A DNA stretch of 42,281 bases from Clostridiales bacterium DTU053 (lineage in GTDB: Bacteria; Bacillota; Clostridia; Oscillospirales; Acutalibacteraceae), in contig LFSO01000026.1 in the NCBI GenBank assembly GCA_001512765.1, positions 1-42,281 of the forward strand, given 5' to 3'. How positions within the stretch are numbered: position 1 is the first letter of the stretch; each line of letters opens with the position of its first letter. The notes under the pieces were generated by a model that had not been told where the DNA came from, searched no databases, and worked only from the letters and a program-made list of their open reading frames with translations. Shown one piece after another: positions 16,823 to 25,124 of this stretch. Both the position numbers and the translations under genes were made by a program.

Positions 16823-18193
16823 ATGACGGAAAAGGTTCTTAGATTCATAAAAGATAATATGCTCCTCAAGAGCGGCGACAGCGTAATTGTCGCCGTATCG
16901 GGAGGGGCTGATTCTATTGCCCTTTTGCATCTATTGAAGCAGAACGAGAAAAGGCTCGGCATCGAGGTTTCCGCCGCCCATGTTAACCACGGCATCAGAG
17001 GCGACGAGGCAAAAAGAGACGAGAACTTTGTAATAGAGTTTTGCGAAAAGCGCTCGATTCCTCTGAAGGTTTTCCATGAAGACATTCCCTCCCTCGCTAA
17101 AAAGCTTAAGATAGGGGAGGAGGAATGCGGCAGGAAAAGAAGATATGAGCTTTTATGCGGCATTGACGATTTTTCGCTTATTGCCACCGCCCACAATCTT
17201 AATGACAACCTTGAAACGGTGCTTTTGAATTTAACAAGAGGCACAGCCTTGACGGGGCTTTGCGGAATCCCCGTTAAGAGAGGCAGAATAATCCGCCCTT
17301 TGCTTAACTGCACAAGGGAAGAAATTGAAGCCTACTGCAAAGAAAACTCCCTTGAATATGTAACAGACAGCACAAATGATGACGCAAAATATTCAAGGAA
17401 TAAAATTAGAAAATTTGTTATTCCTAAACTTCAGGATATTAACCCATCTATTTTAGAAAACTTCGCTGAGTTTCTGGAAAACATTAAACGGGATGAGGTG
17501 TATTTAAACGAACAGGCACAGCGCCTCTTGTCCGAAGCTGTTGAAAATGGTAAATTTAAGTCGGAGGCTTTCAAAAAAGCCCACCCCGCGGTAAGATACA
17601 GGGCAATTAAAGCTGTCATTTCCAACTATATCTCCGGCGGAATCGAAAAACGCCATATAGAAAAAGCGGATGAACTTCTAAGTAAATGCGGCAGCTTTGA
17701 CCTTTGCGAAACCCACAGGGTAACCTCTGACGGCAAATATCTTTTTGTTGAGGAAAAGGCAAGTCTTAAGTCCGCAAAGCCGCCGGAGCCGATAGCAATT
17801 AACAAGACTGATATTACCGAAAAAGAAACCGAATTTAAATTTGCGGATTTTATAATCACGCTCAGACTTATTAGCAAAACAGAAATAGATTCGTTGCAAA
17901 AAATTAATAATGAGGTCTGTTATAATCTGTTAGATTATGATAAAATGACATCTGCTATCGTCATTCGCGGCAGAAAATCGGGAGACAGGCTCAGAATCAA
18001 AGAAAGAGGTTTATCCAAAACCCTCAAAAAGCTCTATTCCGAAAATAAACTGCCACAATCTTTGCGGGAAATTAATCCTATTATTGCGGATGATGAGGGC
18101 GTAGTCTTTGTAAACGGCTTCGGAGCCGACGAAAGGTGCGCCGCGGATAATAACAGCAAAAAAATCATACTTGTTTCTGTAAGGAGAAAATAA
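16823..18193 (+). CDS. tilS: tRNA(Ile)-lysidine synthase TilS
   Basis: A 456-residue N-type ATP-pyrophosphatase that converts the wobble cytidine of tRNA-Ile(CAU) to lysidine. PP-loop SGGADS (residues 26-31), HVNHGIRG, ATAHNLNDNLETVLLNL and the GL.GIP loop are visible, followed by the C-terminal TilS domains (VIRGRKSGDRLRI). ATG 16823 follows AAAGGG at five bases. It lies one base from hpt, forming the conserved tilS-hpt-ftsH cluster. Confidence 0.95.
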   Translation: MTEKVLRFIKDNMLLKSGDSVIVAVSGGADSIALLHLLKQNEKRLGIEVSAAHVNHGIRGDEAKRDENFVIEFCEKRSIPLKVFHEDIPSLAKKLKIGEEECGRKRRYELLCGIDDFSLIATAHNLNDNLETVLLNLTRGTALTGLCGIPVKRGRIIRPLLNCTREEIEAYCKENSLEYVTDSTNDDAKYSRNKIRKFVIPKLQDINPSILENFAEFLENIKRDEVYLNEQAQRLLSEAVENGKFKSEAFKKAHPAVRYRAIKAVISNYISGGIEKRHIEKADELLSKCGSFDLCETHRVTSDGKYLFVEEKASLKSAKPPEPIAINKTDITEKETEFKFADFIITLRLISKTEIDSLQKINNEVCYNLLDYDKMTSAIVIRGRKSGDRLRIKERGLSKTLKKLYSENKLPQSLREINPIIADDEGVVFVNGFGADERCAADNNSKKIILVSVRRK

Positions 18194-18194
18194 T

Positions 18195-18752
18195 ATGCAG
18201 GTTGAAAATATCATGCTTAAAGATATTGACAGAATACTTCTCAGCAAGGAAGAGCTTGACGAAGCCGTTAAAAGGCTCGGAAGGCAGATTTCAGAGGATT
18301 ATAGAGAGAGAAACCTGCTGCTTGTCAGCGTTCTTAAAGGCTCTGTAGTTTTCATGGCAGACCTTATGCGTGCTATAGATATACCCTGCCGCATAGACTT
18401 TATGTGTGTTTCCAGCTACGGCAGCGGCACCAAGACCTCGGGCACTGTTAGAATTCTCAAGGATTTAGACATTGACATAGAGGGTTATGATTTGCTGCTT
18501 GTTGAGGATATTCTGGACAGCGGCAAAACTCTCAGCTACATTACCGAGATTCTGCTTGCAAGGAATCCCAAGAGCATAAGAATCTGCACCCTTCTTGACA
18601 AGCCCGACAGAAGGCAGGTTGACCTCACCGCCGAATACACGGGCTACACAATTCCCGACGAGTTTGTCGTCGGCTACGGTCTCGATTACGATGAAAAGTA
18701 CAGGAACCTTCCTTTTGTGGGAGTGTTAAAGCGCTCTGTTTACGAAAAATAA
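18195..18752 (+). CDS. hpt: Hypoxanthine phosphoribosyltransferase
   Basis: A 185-residue purine salvage enzyme that makes IMP/GMP from hypoxanthine/guanine and PRPP. The PRPP-binding loop LLVEDILDSGKT, the LVSVLKGSVVFMADL segment, the SYGSGTKTSG flexible loop, and PDEFVVGYGLDYDEKYRNLP are typical. ATG 18195 follows AAGGAG inside the end of tilS. It stands between tilS and ftsH as in Bacillus. Confidence 0.96.
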   Translation: MQVENIMLKDIDRILLSKEELDEAVKRLGRQISEDYRERNLLLVSVLKGSVVFMADLMRAIDIPCRIDFMCVSSYGSGTKTSGTVRILKDLDIDIEGYDLLLVEDILDSGKTLSYITEILLARNPKSIRICTLLDKPDRRQVDLTAEYTGYTIPDEFVVGYGLDYDEKYRNLPFVGVLKRSVYEK

Positions 18753-18776
18753 AAAATTTATATTAATATTAATTTA

Positions 18777-18809
18777 AGCGGGGAAAGATAAGTTTAGATT
18801 AAACCCGCT
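18777..18809 (+). promoter_or_regulatory. Leader hairpin ahead of ftsH
   Basis: AGCGGG (18777-18782) pairs with CCCGCT (18804-18809), closing a 21-base AT-rich loop. The stem ends one or two bases before the CAGGAG ribosome binding site of ftsH, so it could influence translation. Upstream is an AT-rich palindrome (ATTAATATTAAT). Confidence 0.35.
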
Positions 18810-18821
18810 GCAGGAGTGATA

Positions 18822-20921
18822 ATGCTTTTGAAAAATATTAAGTGGAAACAATTACTTCCGTATGTGATAATACCGGTTTTTCTTATTATCATGCTTACCA
18901 CCATGCTGTCAAGAACGACGCAGAAAAAGACCGAGTATTATCAGCTCGTTAATATGTTCCTTAACGATGAGATTGCCGAGTACTCACTTAATCTCACCAG
19001 CGGCGATATGAAATACAAGACAAGGAAAGAGCCGAATATTGAGCGCTCCTACACCGTTCCCAATGTCACAATGTTCATTGAGGATGTCCACAAATATGTT
19101 GTGGAGCACAATAAGGAGCGGCCCGAAAGCGAGCAGGTTAAGTTCGACTATATAGCGGGAACCTCCGGCGCGTGGATAATAAATCTTGTGCCGATTCTAG
19201 CGTTCTGCGTGATACTTCTTTTCGGTATTTTCTTTGTATCCAAGCGAATGGATCAGACCATCGCCAACGAATCCTCAAGGGCTCTCAGCTTCGGCAAGGC
19301 AAGGGTAAAGCTTGGCAAGGACGATAAGCGAAAGACCACCTTTGCCGATGTCGCGGGCGCTGAGGAAGAAAAGGAAGAACTTGTTGAAATAGTTGAATTC
19401 TTAAAGGACCCCGGCCGTTTCAGCCACCTTGGAGCAAGAATACCTAAGGGCGTTCTGCTCGTGGGACCTCCCGGAACGGGTAAAACTTTGCTTTCAAGGG
19501 CTGTCGCGGGCGAGGCTAATGTGCCTTTCTACTCAATTTCAGGCTCCGATTTCCTTGAAATGTATGTCGGTGTCGGTGCTGCCAGAGTAAGAGACCTGTT
19601 TAATCAGGCAAAGAAGTCAGCTCCCTGCATAGTCTTCATTGACGAAATCGACGCCGTCGGTCGCCACAGAGGCGCAGGTATGGGCGGCGGACACGATGAA
19701 AGAGAGCAGACTTTAAACCAGCTGCTTGTTGAAATGGACGGCTTTGTTGAGAATGAAGGCGTCATTGTGCTTGCTGCCACAAACCGTCCCGACATTCTCG
19801 ACCCCGCTCTTTTAAGACCTGGCAGATTTGACCGTCAGATTACCGTCGGCTATCCCGACGCCAAGGGCAGAGAGGAAATTTTAAGGGTTCACTCCCGCAA
19901 GAAGCCTCTTGCTCCCGATGTTGACTTAGGCGTTATCGCAAGGTCAACCGTCGGCTTTACGGGCGCCGACCTTGAGAATCTCCTTAACGAAGCGGCTCTG
20001 CTTGCGGCAAGGCGCAAAAAGAGAGCCATCACCATGGCGGAAATTGAAGAAGCAACCGTCAAGGTGCTTGTAGGCGCCGAAAAACGCTCAAAAAAGCAGA
20101 GCGAAAAGGACAGAAAGCTCACCGCCTACCACGAGGCAGGTCACGCCGTTGTTTCATACTTCCTTGAAACTCAGGACCCCGTTCATCAAATTTCAATCAT
20201 CGCAAGGGGCATGGCAGGCGGCTATACCATGTCGGTTCCCAAGGAGGATAGGTCTTACACCTCCAAGAGCTCAATGATTGAGGATATTGTCGAACTGCTT
20301 GGCGGCAGAATTGCTGAGGCTCTTATTATCGGCGACATATCTACAGGCGCCTCCAACGACATCGAAAGAGCAACCGACATCGCCCGCAAGATGGTTACAA
20401 GGTACGGAATGAGCGAAACCCTCGGTCCGATTGCCTTCGGCACGGGTCATGACGAGGTTTTCCTGGGCAAAGAGTACGGCACAATCAGAAACTACTCAGA
20501 GCTTACCGCATCTGAGATTGATAACGAAATTAACAGAATCATCACCAATGCTTACAACAGGGGCAAGGAGATTCTGTCTGACAATGTTCACAAGCTGCAC
20601 CTTGTTGCGAACGCCCTTCTTGAGTTTGAGAAAATCAGCGGCGAGGACTTTAAGAGACTCATGGACGCAAAGAACGAGGAAGAAGAAAACGAAGTGCTTG
20701 AATCCATGAGAACCGCTCCTAAGGGCAGCACGGGCACTACCCTCTACTCCTATCACACAAAGAAGGCTAAGGAAGAAGAGCTCTTAAAGCAGTTTAAGGA
20801 TGAAGTGACAAACACTGAAAAAGAAGCCGCCGAACCCGAAACTGCTAAAGATACAGAGCCAGCGCCCGAAAACGCTGCGGAAGCGGAGAAGGAAGACGCT
20901 GAGGACAGCGAAGAAAAATAA
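18822..20921 (+). CDS. ftsH: ATP-dependent zinc metalloprotease FtsH
   Basis: A 699-residue membrane-anchored AAA+ protease for quality control of membrane and regulatory proteins. Two membrane helices (about residues 13-31 and 105-126) flank an extracytoplasmic domain. Then come Walker A GPPGTGKT (about 215-222), Walker [13 protein letters not shown], the second region of homology [21 protein letters not shown], and zinc motif HEAGH (about 437-441). The last ~40 residues are a very acidic, alanine-rich tail. ATG 18822 follows CAGGAG at five bases; a GTG at 18816 is part of that site. A strong terminator follows. Confidence 0.97.
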   Translation: MLLKNIKWKQLLPYVIIPVFLIIMLTTMLSRTTQKKTEYYQLVNMFLNDEIAEYSLNLTSGDMKYKTRKEPNIERSYTVPNVTMFIEDVHKYVVEHNKERPESEQVKFDYIAGTSGAWIINLVPILAFCVILLFGIFFVSKRMDQTIANESSRALSFGKARVKLGKDDKRKTTFADVAGAEEEKEELVEIVEFLKDPGRFSHLGARIPKGVLLVGPPGTGKTLLSRAVAGEANVPFYSISGSDFLEMYVGVGAARVRDLFNQAKKSAPCIVFIDEIDAVGRHRGAGMGGGHDEREQTLNQLLVEMDGFVENEGVIVLAATNRPDILDPALLRPGRFDRQITVGYPDAKGREEILRVHSRKKPLAPDVDLGVIARSTVGFTGADLENLLNEAALLAARRKKRAITMAEIEEATVKVLVGAEKRSKKQSEKDRKLTAYHEAGHAVVSYFLETQDPVHQISIIARGMAGGYTMSVPKEDRSYTSKSSMIEDIVELLGGRIAEALIIGDISTGASNDIERATDIARKMVTRYGMSETLGPIAFGTGHDEVFLGKEYGTIRNYSELTASEIDNEINRIITNAYNRGKEILSDNVHKLHLVANALLEFEKISGEDFKRLMDAKNEEEENEVLESMRTAPKGSTGTTLYSYHTKKAKEEELLKQFKDEVTNTEKEAAEPETAKDTEPAPENAAEAEKEDAEDSEEK

Positions 20922-20934
20922 GGTTTTAAAGCTT

Positions 20935-20964
20935 ACAGGCGAGGAATTTCTTCGCCTGTTTTTT
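20935..20964 (+). terminator. Rho-independent terminator after ftsH
   Basis: Stem ACAGGCGA (20935-20942) / TCGCCTGT (20952-20959) with a nine-base loop and a run of six Ts (20959-20964). It separates ftsH from the rhamnosidase gene. Confidence 0.92.
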
Positions 20965-20978
20965 AAAGGGGGATTTTA

Positions 20979-23171
20979 ATGACCGGCAAAGAAATGTTCG
21001 GAAAAGCAAAATGGTTCTCGCCAAGCTCGGATTATTCTCAGCCCATATTCGCGGATACCTTTGAGGCTCCCGATTTTGACATGGCGGAGCTTATTATATG
21101 CGGGCTCGGTTTTTTTAAGGCATACATAAACGGAAGAAGTGTCAGCAGCGATTTGTTCGTCCCCGCATGGACCGACTATAACCATGTGGACCGATATATT
21201 AACGGCGAGCTTTATAAGGATAGATTCAGACATTCAATTAATGTCCTTAAATATGATGTTTCGCTGCATATAAAACCCCAAAACAATATAATCGCCGTAC
21301 TCGTAGGTCCCGGCTGGTATGTAAAGTACAATTTCGGCAAGGTAAAGCTCTGCTTTAAAATTGACTTTTATAAAGACGGCAAGCTGCAGGGCAGCTTTTA
21401 CTCAAACGACACTGTAAAATGGACCAAAAGCCACATAACAGAATCACAAATTATAAGACACGAAATTCAGGATTTCAATGTCGCCCCCGAGGGTTTTATT
21501 GAGAATCTGACTCCCGACAGCCTCAGCGATGACAGATGGCAAAAAGCCGTAGAAATAGAAGCTCCCGAATCGGATTATGTATTCCAAACTACCCCCGCGG
21601 ACAAAGTTATAAGGACTTTATCTCCTAAACTCGTCAGGGACTTTGGAGATATAAAAGTCTATGATGTGGGACAGAACATTTCGGGCAGGGTAAAGATTGA
21701 TATTTCGGGTCTTAAAGCAGGAGAGTCTGCTTTGATTGTTTACTCAGAGCTTATAAATGAAGATGGCGAGATAGACTTTGCGACCCACAGCTGGGGCAAA
21801 CCTCAGGCAAACGAATTTATTTCCGACGGAAAGGCTAAGATCGCAGCTGCCGAATTCTCCTGGTTCGGCTTTAGATATTTCTCCCTTACATCAAACGCGA
21901 AGCCTATTGTCTGCGATGTAATACACGCCGATGTTCCCGTAACAAGCGGCTTTATGTCAAGCAGTTATGCTCTCAACTGGCTGTATGATGCTTTCATAAA
22001 TACTCAGCTTACCAATATGCATGCTGGTATCCCCTCAGACTGCCCCCACAGAGAGGGCAGGGGATATACCGGTGACGGACAGCTTGTTTCCGGCTGCGGA
22101 CTTCTGCTGTTTGACAGCAAGGAGTTCTATAAAAAATGGCTCAGGGATATTGCCGATTGTCAGGACGAAACAACGGGTCATGTCCAGTACACTGCTCCCT
22201 TTGTTCAGTCGGGCGGCGGTCCCGGCGGCTGGGGCGGCGCAATTGCCATTGTGCCGTATAATTATTATCTGAGATTCGGCGATTTGAGCGTACTGAAAGA
22301 GTTTTTCCCGAGAATGCTCAAATATTTTAAGTATCTCGATGACCACAGCGAAAACGACCTTGTGGTAAGTGACGAGCCCTGGGCATGGTGCCTCGGCGAC
22401 TGGTGCACTCCCGATGAAATTAAAATCCCCGCGCCCTTTGTGAACAACTATTTCTATGTAAAAACCCTTGAAATAGCCATAAAGACCGCAAAGCTCATCG
22501 GCAAGGAAGAATATATCCCAGAGCTCAGTGAAAAGCTCAATATTAAAAAGGCGGCTACTGTAAAGCATTATTTCAATGAATCCACCGGGGATTTTGCGGA
22601 TAATATTCAGGGCGCGAACGCCTTTGCCGTTGATATCGGGCTCGGCGATGAAAGGACATTCCAAAGAATGGCGGAGAATTACAAAAAGCTTGGAATGTAC
22701 GACACAGGCATTTTCGGCACCGATATTGTAACAAGGGTTCTTTTCGAGAGGGGACAAGGTCAGCTGGCGTTTGACCTTTTGACCTCTGAAAAAGAAATCT
22801 CTTTCAGCACTCAAATGAAAAAAGGCGCCACAACAATTTGGGAGTACTGGACTCATAAAAAGTCCAACAATCACCCCATGTTCGGCGCGGTTGTAAAGTA
22901 CCTTTTCGATTATCTCTTGGGCATTAGGCAAAAGGCAGAAACGGCAGGCTGCAAAGATATAATCATTTCACCTGTATTTGTTAATGGTCTTGATTTTGTC
23001 AGCGGCTATATAACACTCGACACAGGTAAGCTGGAAGTAACAATCAGCAAAAACGAGAAGAAAGCCGATGTTACGGTTTTTGTGCCCGACGGCATAAAGG
23101 CGACTTTGCTTGACGGCGATAAAGCTTTAGAGCTGAAGGCAGGAACAAACAAATATCAGTATAAACTTTAG
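20979..23171 (+). CDS. Alpha-L-rhamnosidase, GH78, cytoplasmic
   Basis: A 730-residue glycosidase that removes terminal alpha-L-rhamnose from plant glycosides or polysaccharides. An N-terminal beta domain (ICGLGFFKAYINGR, DLFVPAWTDYNHVDRY) is followed by an (alpha/alpha)6 catalytic domain. The segment DCPHREGRGYTGD keeps the spacing of the Asp, Glu and Asp residues implicated in catalysis in Bacillus RhaB (first Asp, +5 Glu, +12 Asp). TIWEYW carries the Glu matching its catalytic base. A C-terminal beta domain closes the protein. There is no signal peptide, so it acts on imported rhamnosides. No transporter, rhamnose isomerase or regulator is nearby; it sits alone among housekeeping genes. 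Confidence 0.9.
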   Translation: MTGKEMFGKAKWFSPSSDYSQPIFADTFEAPDFDMAELIICGLGFFKAYINGRSVSSDLFVPAWTDYNHVDRYINGELYKDRFRHSINVLKYDVSLHIKPQNNIIAVLVGPGWYVKYNFGKVKLCFKIDFYKDGKLQGSFYSNDTVKWTKSHITESQIIRHEIQDFNVAPEGFIENLTPDSLSDDRWQKAVEIEAPESDYVFQTTPADKVIRTLSPKLVRDFGDIKVYDVGQNISGRVKIDISGLKAGESALIVYSELINEDGEIDFATHSWGKPQANEFISDGKAKIAAAEFSWFGFRYFSLTSNAKPIVCDVIHADVPVTSGFMSSSYALNWLYDAFINTQLTNMHAGIPSDCPHREGRGYTGDGQLVSGCGLLLFDSKEFYKKWLRDIADCQDETTGHVQYTAPFVQSGGGPGGWGGAIAIVPYNYYLRFGDLSVLKEFFPRMLKYFKYLDDHSENDLVVSDEPWAWCLGDWCTPDEIKIPAPFVNNYFYVKTLEIAIKTAKLIGKEEYIPELSEKLNIKKAATVKHYFNESTGDFADNIQGANAFAVDIGLGDERTFQRMAENYKKLGMYDTGIFGTDIVTRVLFERGQGQLAFDLLTSEKEISFSTQMKKGATTIWEYWTHKKSNNHPMFGAVVKYLFDYLLGIRQKAETAGCKDIIISPVFVNGLDFVSGYITLDTGKLEVTISKNEKKADVTVFVPDGIKATLLDGDKALELKAGTNKYQYKL

Positions 23172-23186
23172 TCTAACGGAGAGGTT

Positions 23187-24431
23187 ATGGGTAAAATACT
23201 TGTTGTGGGCGGCGGACCTGCGGGCTTTATGGCCGCGATTTCCGCCGCAAGATACGGTGATGAAGTTTTTCTTCTTGAGAAAAATAATCGATATATGAAA
23301 AAGCTCCTTATTACGGGAAAGGGCAGGTGCAATGTAACAAACTATCAAACCCTGCTCAATGAGCTGATTGAAGCCGTTCCCGTGAACGGACGCTTTCTCT
23401 TCAGCGCATTTTCAAAATTTATGCCCACAGACACAATGGACTTTTTTGAAGATATGGGCGTTCCGCTGAAAGTGGAAAGGGGAAACAGGGTTTTCCCCGA
23501 ATCGGACAAGTCCTCGGATATTGCCGACGCACTCTATAACAAAGCAAAGAAATTGGGCGTAAATTTCCTTCAGGGCAGGGCTGTAAAGCTCATTTTGGAA
23601 GACGGCGAATTAACGGGCGTTAAGACCGAAAATGAAACAATAAAAGCCGATAGGGTTATTATCGCAACCGGCGGCTTGTCTTACCCGCAAACAGGCTCTA
23701 CGGGCGACGGCTATAAGCTGGCTAAAGAGGCCGGTCATACAATCGTGCCGTTAAAGCCCGCCCTTGTACCCATTGAAACAAAAGAGGACTGGTGCAGGGA
23801 TTTAATGGGGCTTACCTTAAAAAACATCGCCATTTCAGTTGTTGACTCAGACACCTACCGCGAGGTTTACAATGACTTTGGCGAGATGCTTTTTAGCCAT
23901 TTCGGAGTATCTGGTCCCGTTATTCTCAGCGCAAGCTCTCATATGAAGGACGCTGTAGAGGGCAAATACAAGATTATTATTGATTTAAAGCCCGCTCTGA
24001 ATTATGATAAGCTTGATAACAGAATTTTACGGGATTTAGCCGAATTTGCAAATAAGGGAATGTCAAACGCCCTTGCAAAGCTCTTGCCCAAGGCTTTAAT
24101 TCCCGTTGTGTTAAGGCTCTCCGAGATTCCCCACGACTTAAAGGCAAATCAGCTCAGAAAAGAGCAGAGGGCAGTGCTTGTAAATACTATCAAGAACTTG
24201 ACGGTTACATTTAAAAAGTTCAGGCCAATAGAGGAAGCGATTGTGACATCGGGCGGAGTTTCGGTCAAAGAGATTAATCCTAAAACGATGGAATCTAAAT
24301 TAATTAAGGGTCTGTATTTTGCGGGCGAGATTATAGATGTGAACGCATATACGGGCGGATATAACCTCCAGATTGCCTTTTCAACAGGCTACCTTGCGGG
24401 TGAATCCGCCGCGGAATCACTGAGAAACTGA
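23187..24431 (+). CDS. HI0933/BaiN-type flavoprotein oxidoreductase
   Basis: A 414-residue FAD-dependent protein. It has a dinucleotide-binding motif VVGGGPAGFMAA at residues 6-17, the family signature KKLLITGKGRCNVTN, ATGGLSYPQTGSTGDGY, and a C-terminal GLYFAGEIIDVNAYTGGYNLQ. Members include BaiN, linked to bile-acid 7-dehydroxylation, but most are of unknown substrate, and proximity to cmk is common in clostridia. ATG 23187 follows GGAGAGG. It is probably co-transcribed with cmk and the ispH fusion. I would not infer bile-acid activity. Confidence 0.9.
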   Translation: MGKILVVGGGPAGFMAAISAARYGDEVFLLEKNNRYMKKLLITGKGRCNVTNYQTLLNELIEAVPVNGRFLFSAFSKFMPTDTMDFFEDMGVPLKVERGNRVFPESDKSSDIADALYNKAKKLGVNFLQGRAVKLILEDGELTGVKTENETIKADRVIIATGGLSYPQTGSTGDGYKLAKEAGHTIVPLKPALVPIETKEDWCRDLMGLTLKNIAISVVDSDTYREVYNDFGEMLFSHFGVSGPVILSASSHMKDAVEGKYKIIIDLKPALNYDKLDNRILRDLAEFANKGMSNALAKLLPKALIPVVLRLSEIPHDLKANQLRKEQRAVLVNTIKNLTVTFKKFRPIEEAIVTSGGVSVKEINPKTMESKLIKGLYFAGEIIDVNAYTGGYNLQIAFSTGYLAGESAAESLRN

Positions 24432-24443
24432 AAGAGGGATAAG

Positions 24444-25124
24444 ATGATTAACATAGCTATTGACGGCCCTTCTGGAGCGGGCAAAAGCACCGTTGCAAAG
24501 GCGGTAGCTAAAAAGCTTGGATTTATCTATGTTGACACGGGCGCTTTGTATAGGGCAATTGGCGTTAATGCCCTGAGGCTCGGTTATGACACAACCGACA
24601 GGGAAAAGGTTGTAAGCACCTTAAAAGATGTAAAGCTCGATTTGCGGTATATTAACGGCGAGCAGAGGGTTATCTTAAACGGCGAGGATGTTTCCGAGGC
24701 GATAAGACTGCCCGAAGCATCCATGGCGGCGTCTAATGTGTCCGCCATTCCCGAGGTCCGTCAGTTTCTTTTCGATTTGCAGCGCAGCCTTGCCGCCGAA
24801 AATAACTGCATTATGGACGGCAGGGACATAGGCACGGTAGTTCTCCCCAATGCGGATTTAAAGCTCTTTTTAACCGCCTCTCCCGAGGAAAGGGCAATGA
24901 GGCGTCACAGGGAGTTAATCCAAAGGGGTACTCCAGTCGACTATGAGGTTCTCCTTGAGGAGATAAAGCAAAGGGACTATAACGACTCCCACAGGGCGAT
25001 TGCTCCCTTAAAGCCCGCGGATGACGCTATTATTGTTGATACATCGGGCAATACCCTTGAGGAGTCCATTGAAAATGTATTGGCATTAATTAAAGAAAAA
25101 CTCGGAATAGATACTGAGAATTAG
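24444..25124 (+). CDS. cmk: Cytidylate kinase
   Basis: A 226-residue NMP kinase that phosphorylates CMP and dCMP. P-loop GPSGAGKST (8-16), YVDTGALYRA, the CMP-binding insert region, MDGRDIGTVVLPNADLKLFL, and RH.EL in the lid are present. The stop codon directly abuts the GTG start of the ispH fusion. In many clostridia a plsC-like acyltransferase gene lies between them; it is absent here. Confidence 0.97.
   Translation: MINIAIDGPSGAGKSTVAKAVAKKLGFIYVDTGALYRAIGVNALRLGYDTTDREKVVSTLKDVKLDLRYINGEQRVILNGEDVSEAIRLPEASMAASNVSAIPEVRQFLFDLQRSLAAENNCIMDGRDIGTVVLPNADLKLFLTASPEERAMRRHRELIQRGTPVDYEVLLEEIKQRDYNDSHRAIAPLKPADDAIIVDTSGNTLEESIENVLALIKEKLGIDTEN

Noticed and set aside
22035..22931. Long open frame (298 codons) on the minus strand inside the rhamnosidase gene
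   Set aside because: It is antisense to an intact GH78 gene, has no ribosome binding site or recognisable domain, and its composition is that of a reversed coding frame.
23187..24431. Bile-acid metabolism by the BaiN-like flavoprotein
   Set aside because: Family membership alone does not show it; no other bai gene is nearby and the neighbours are housekeeping.
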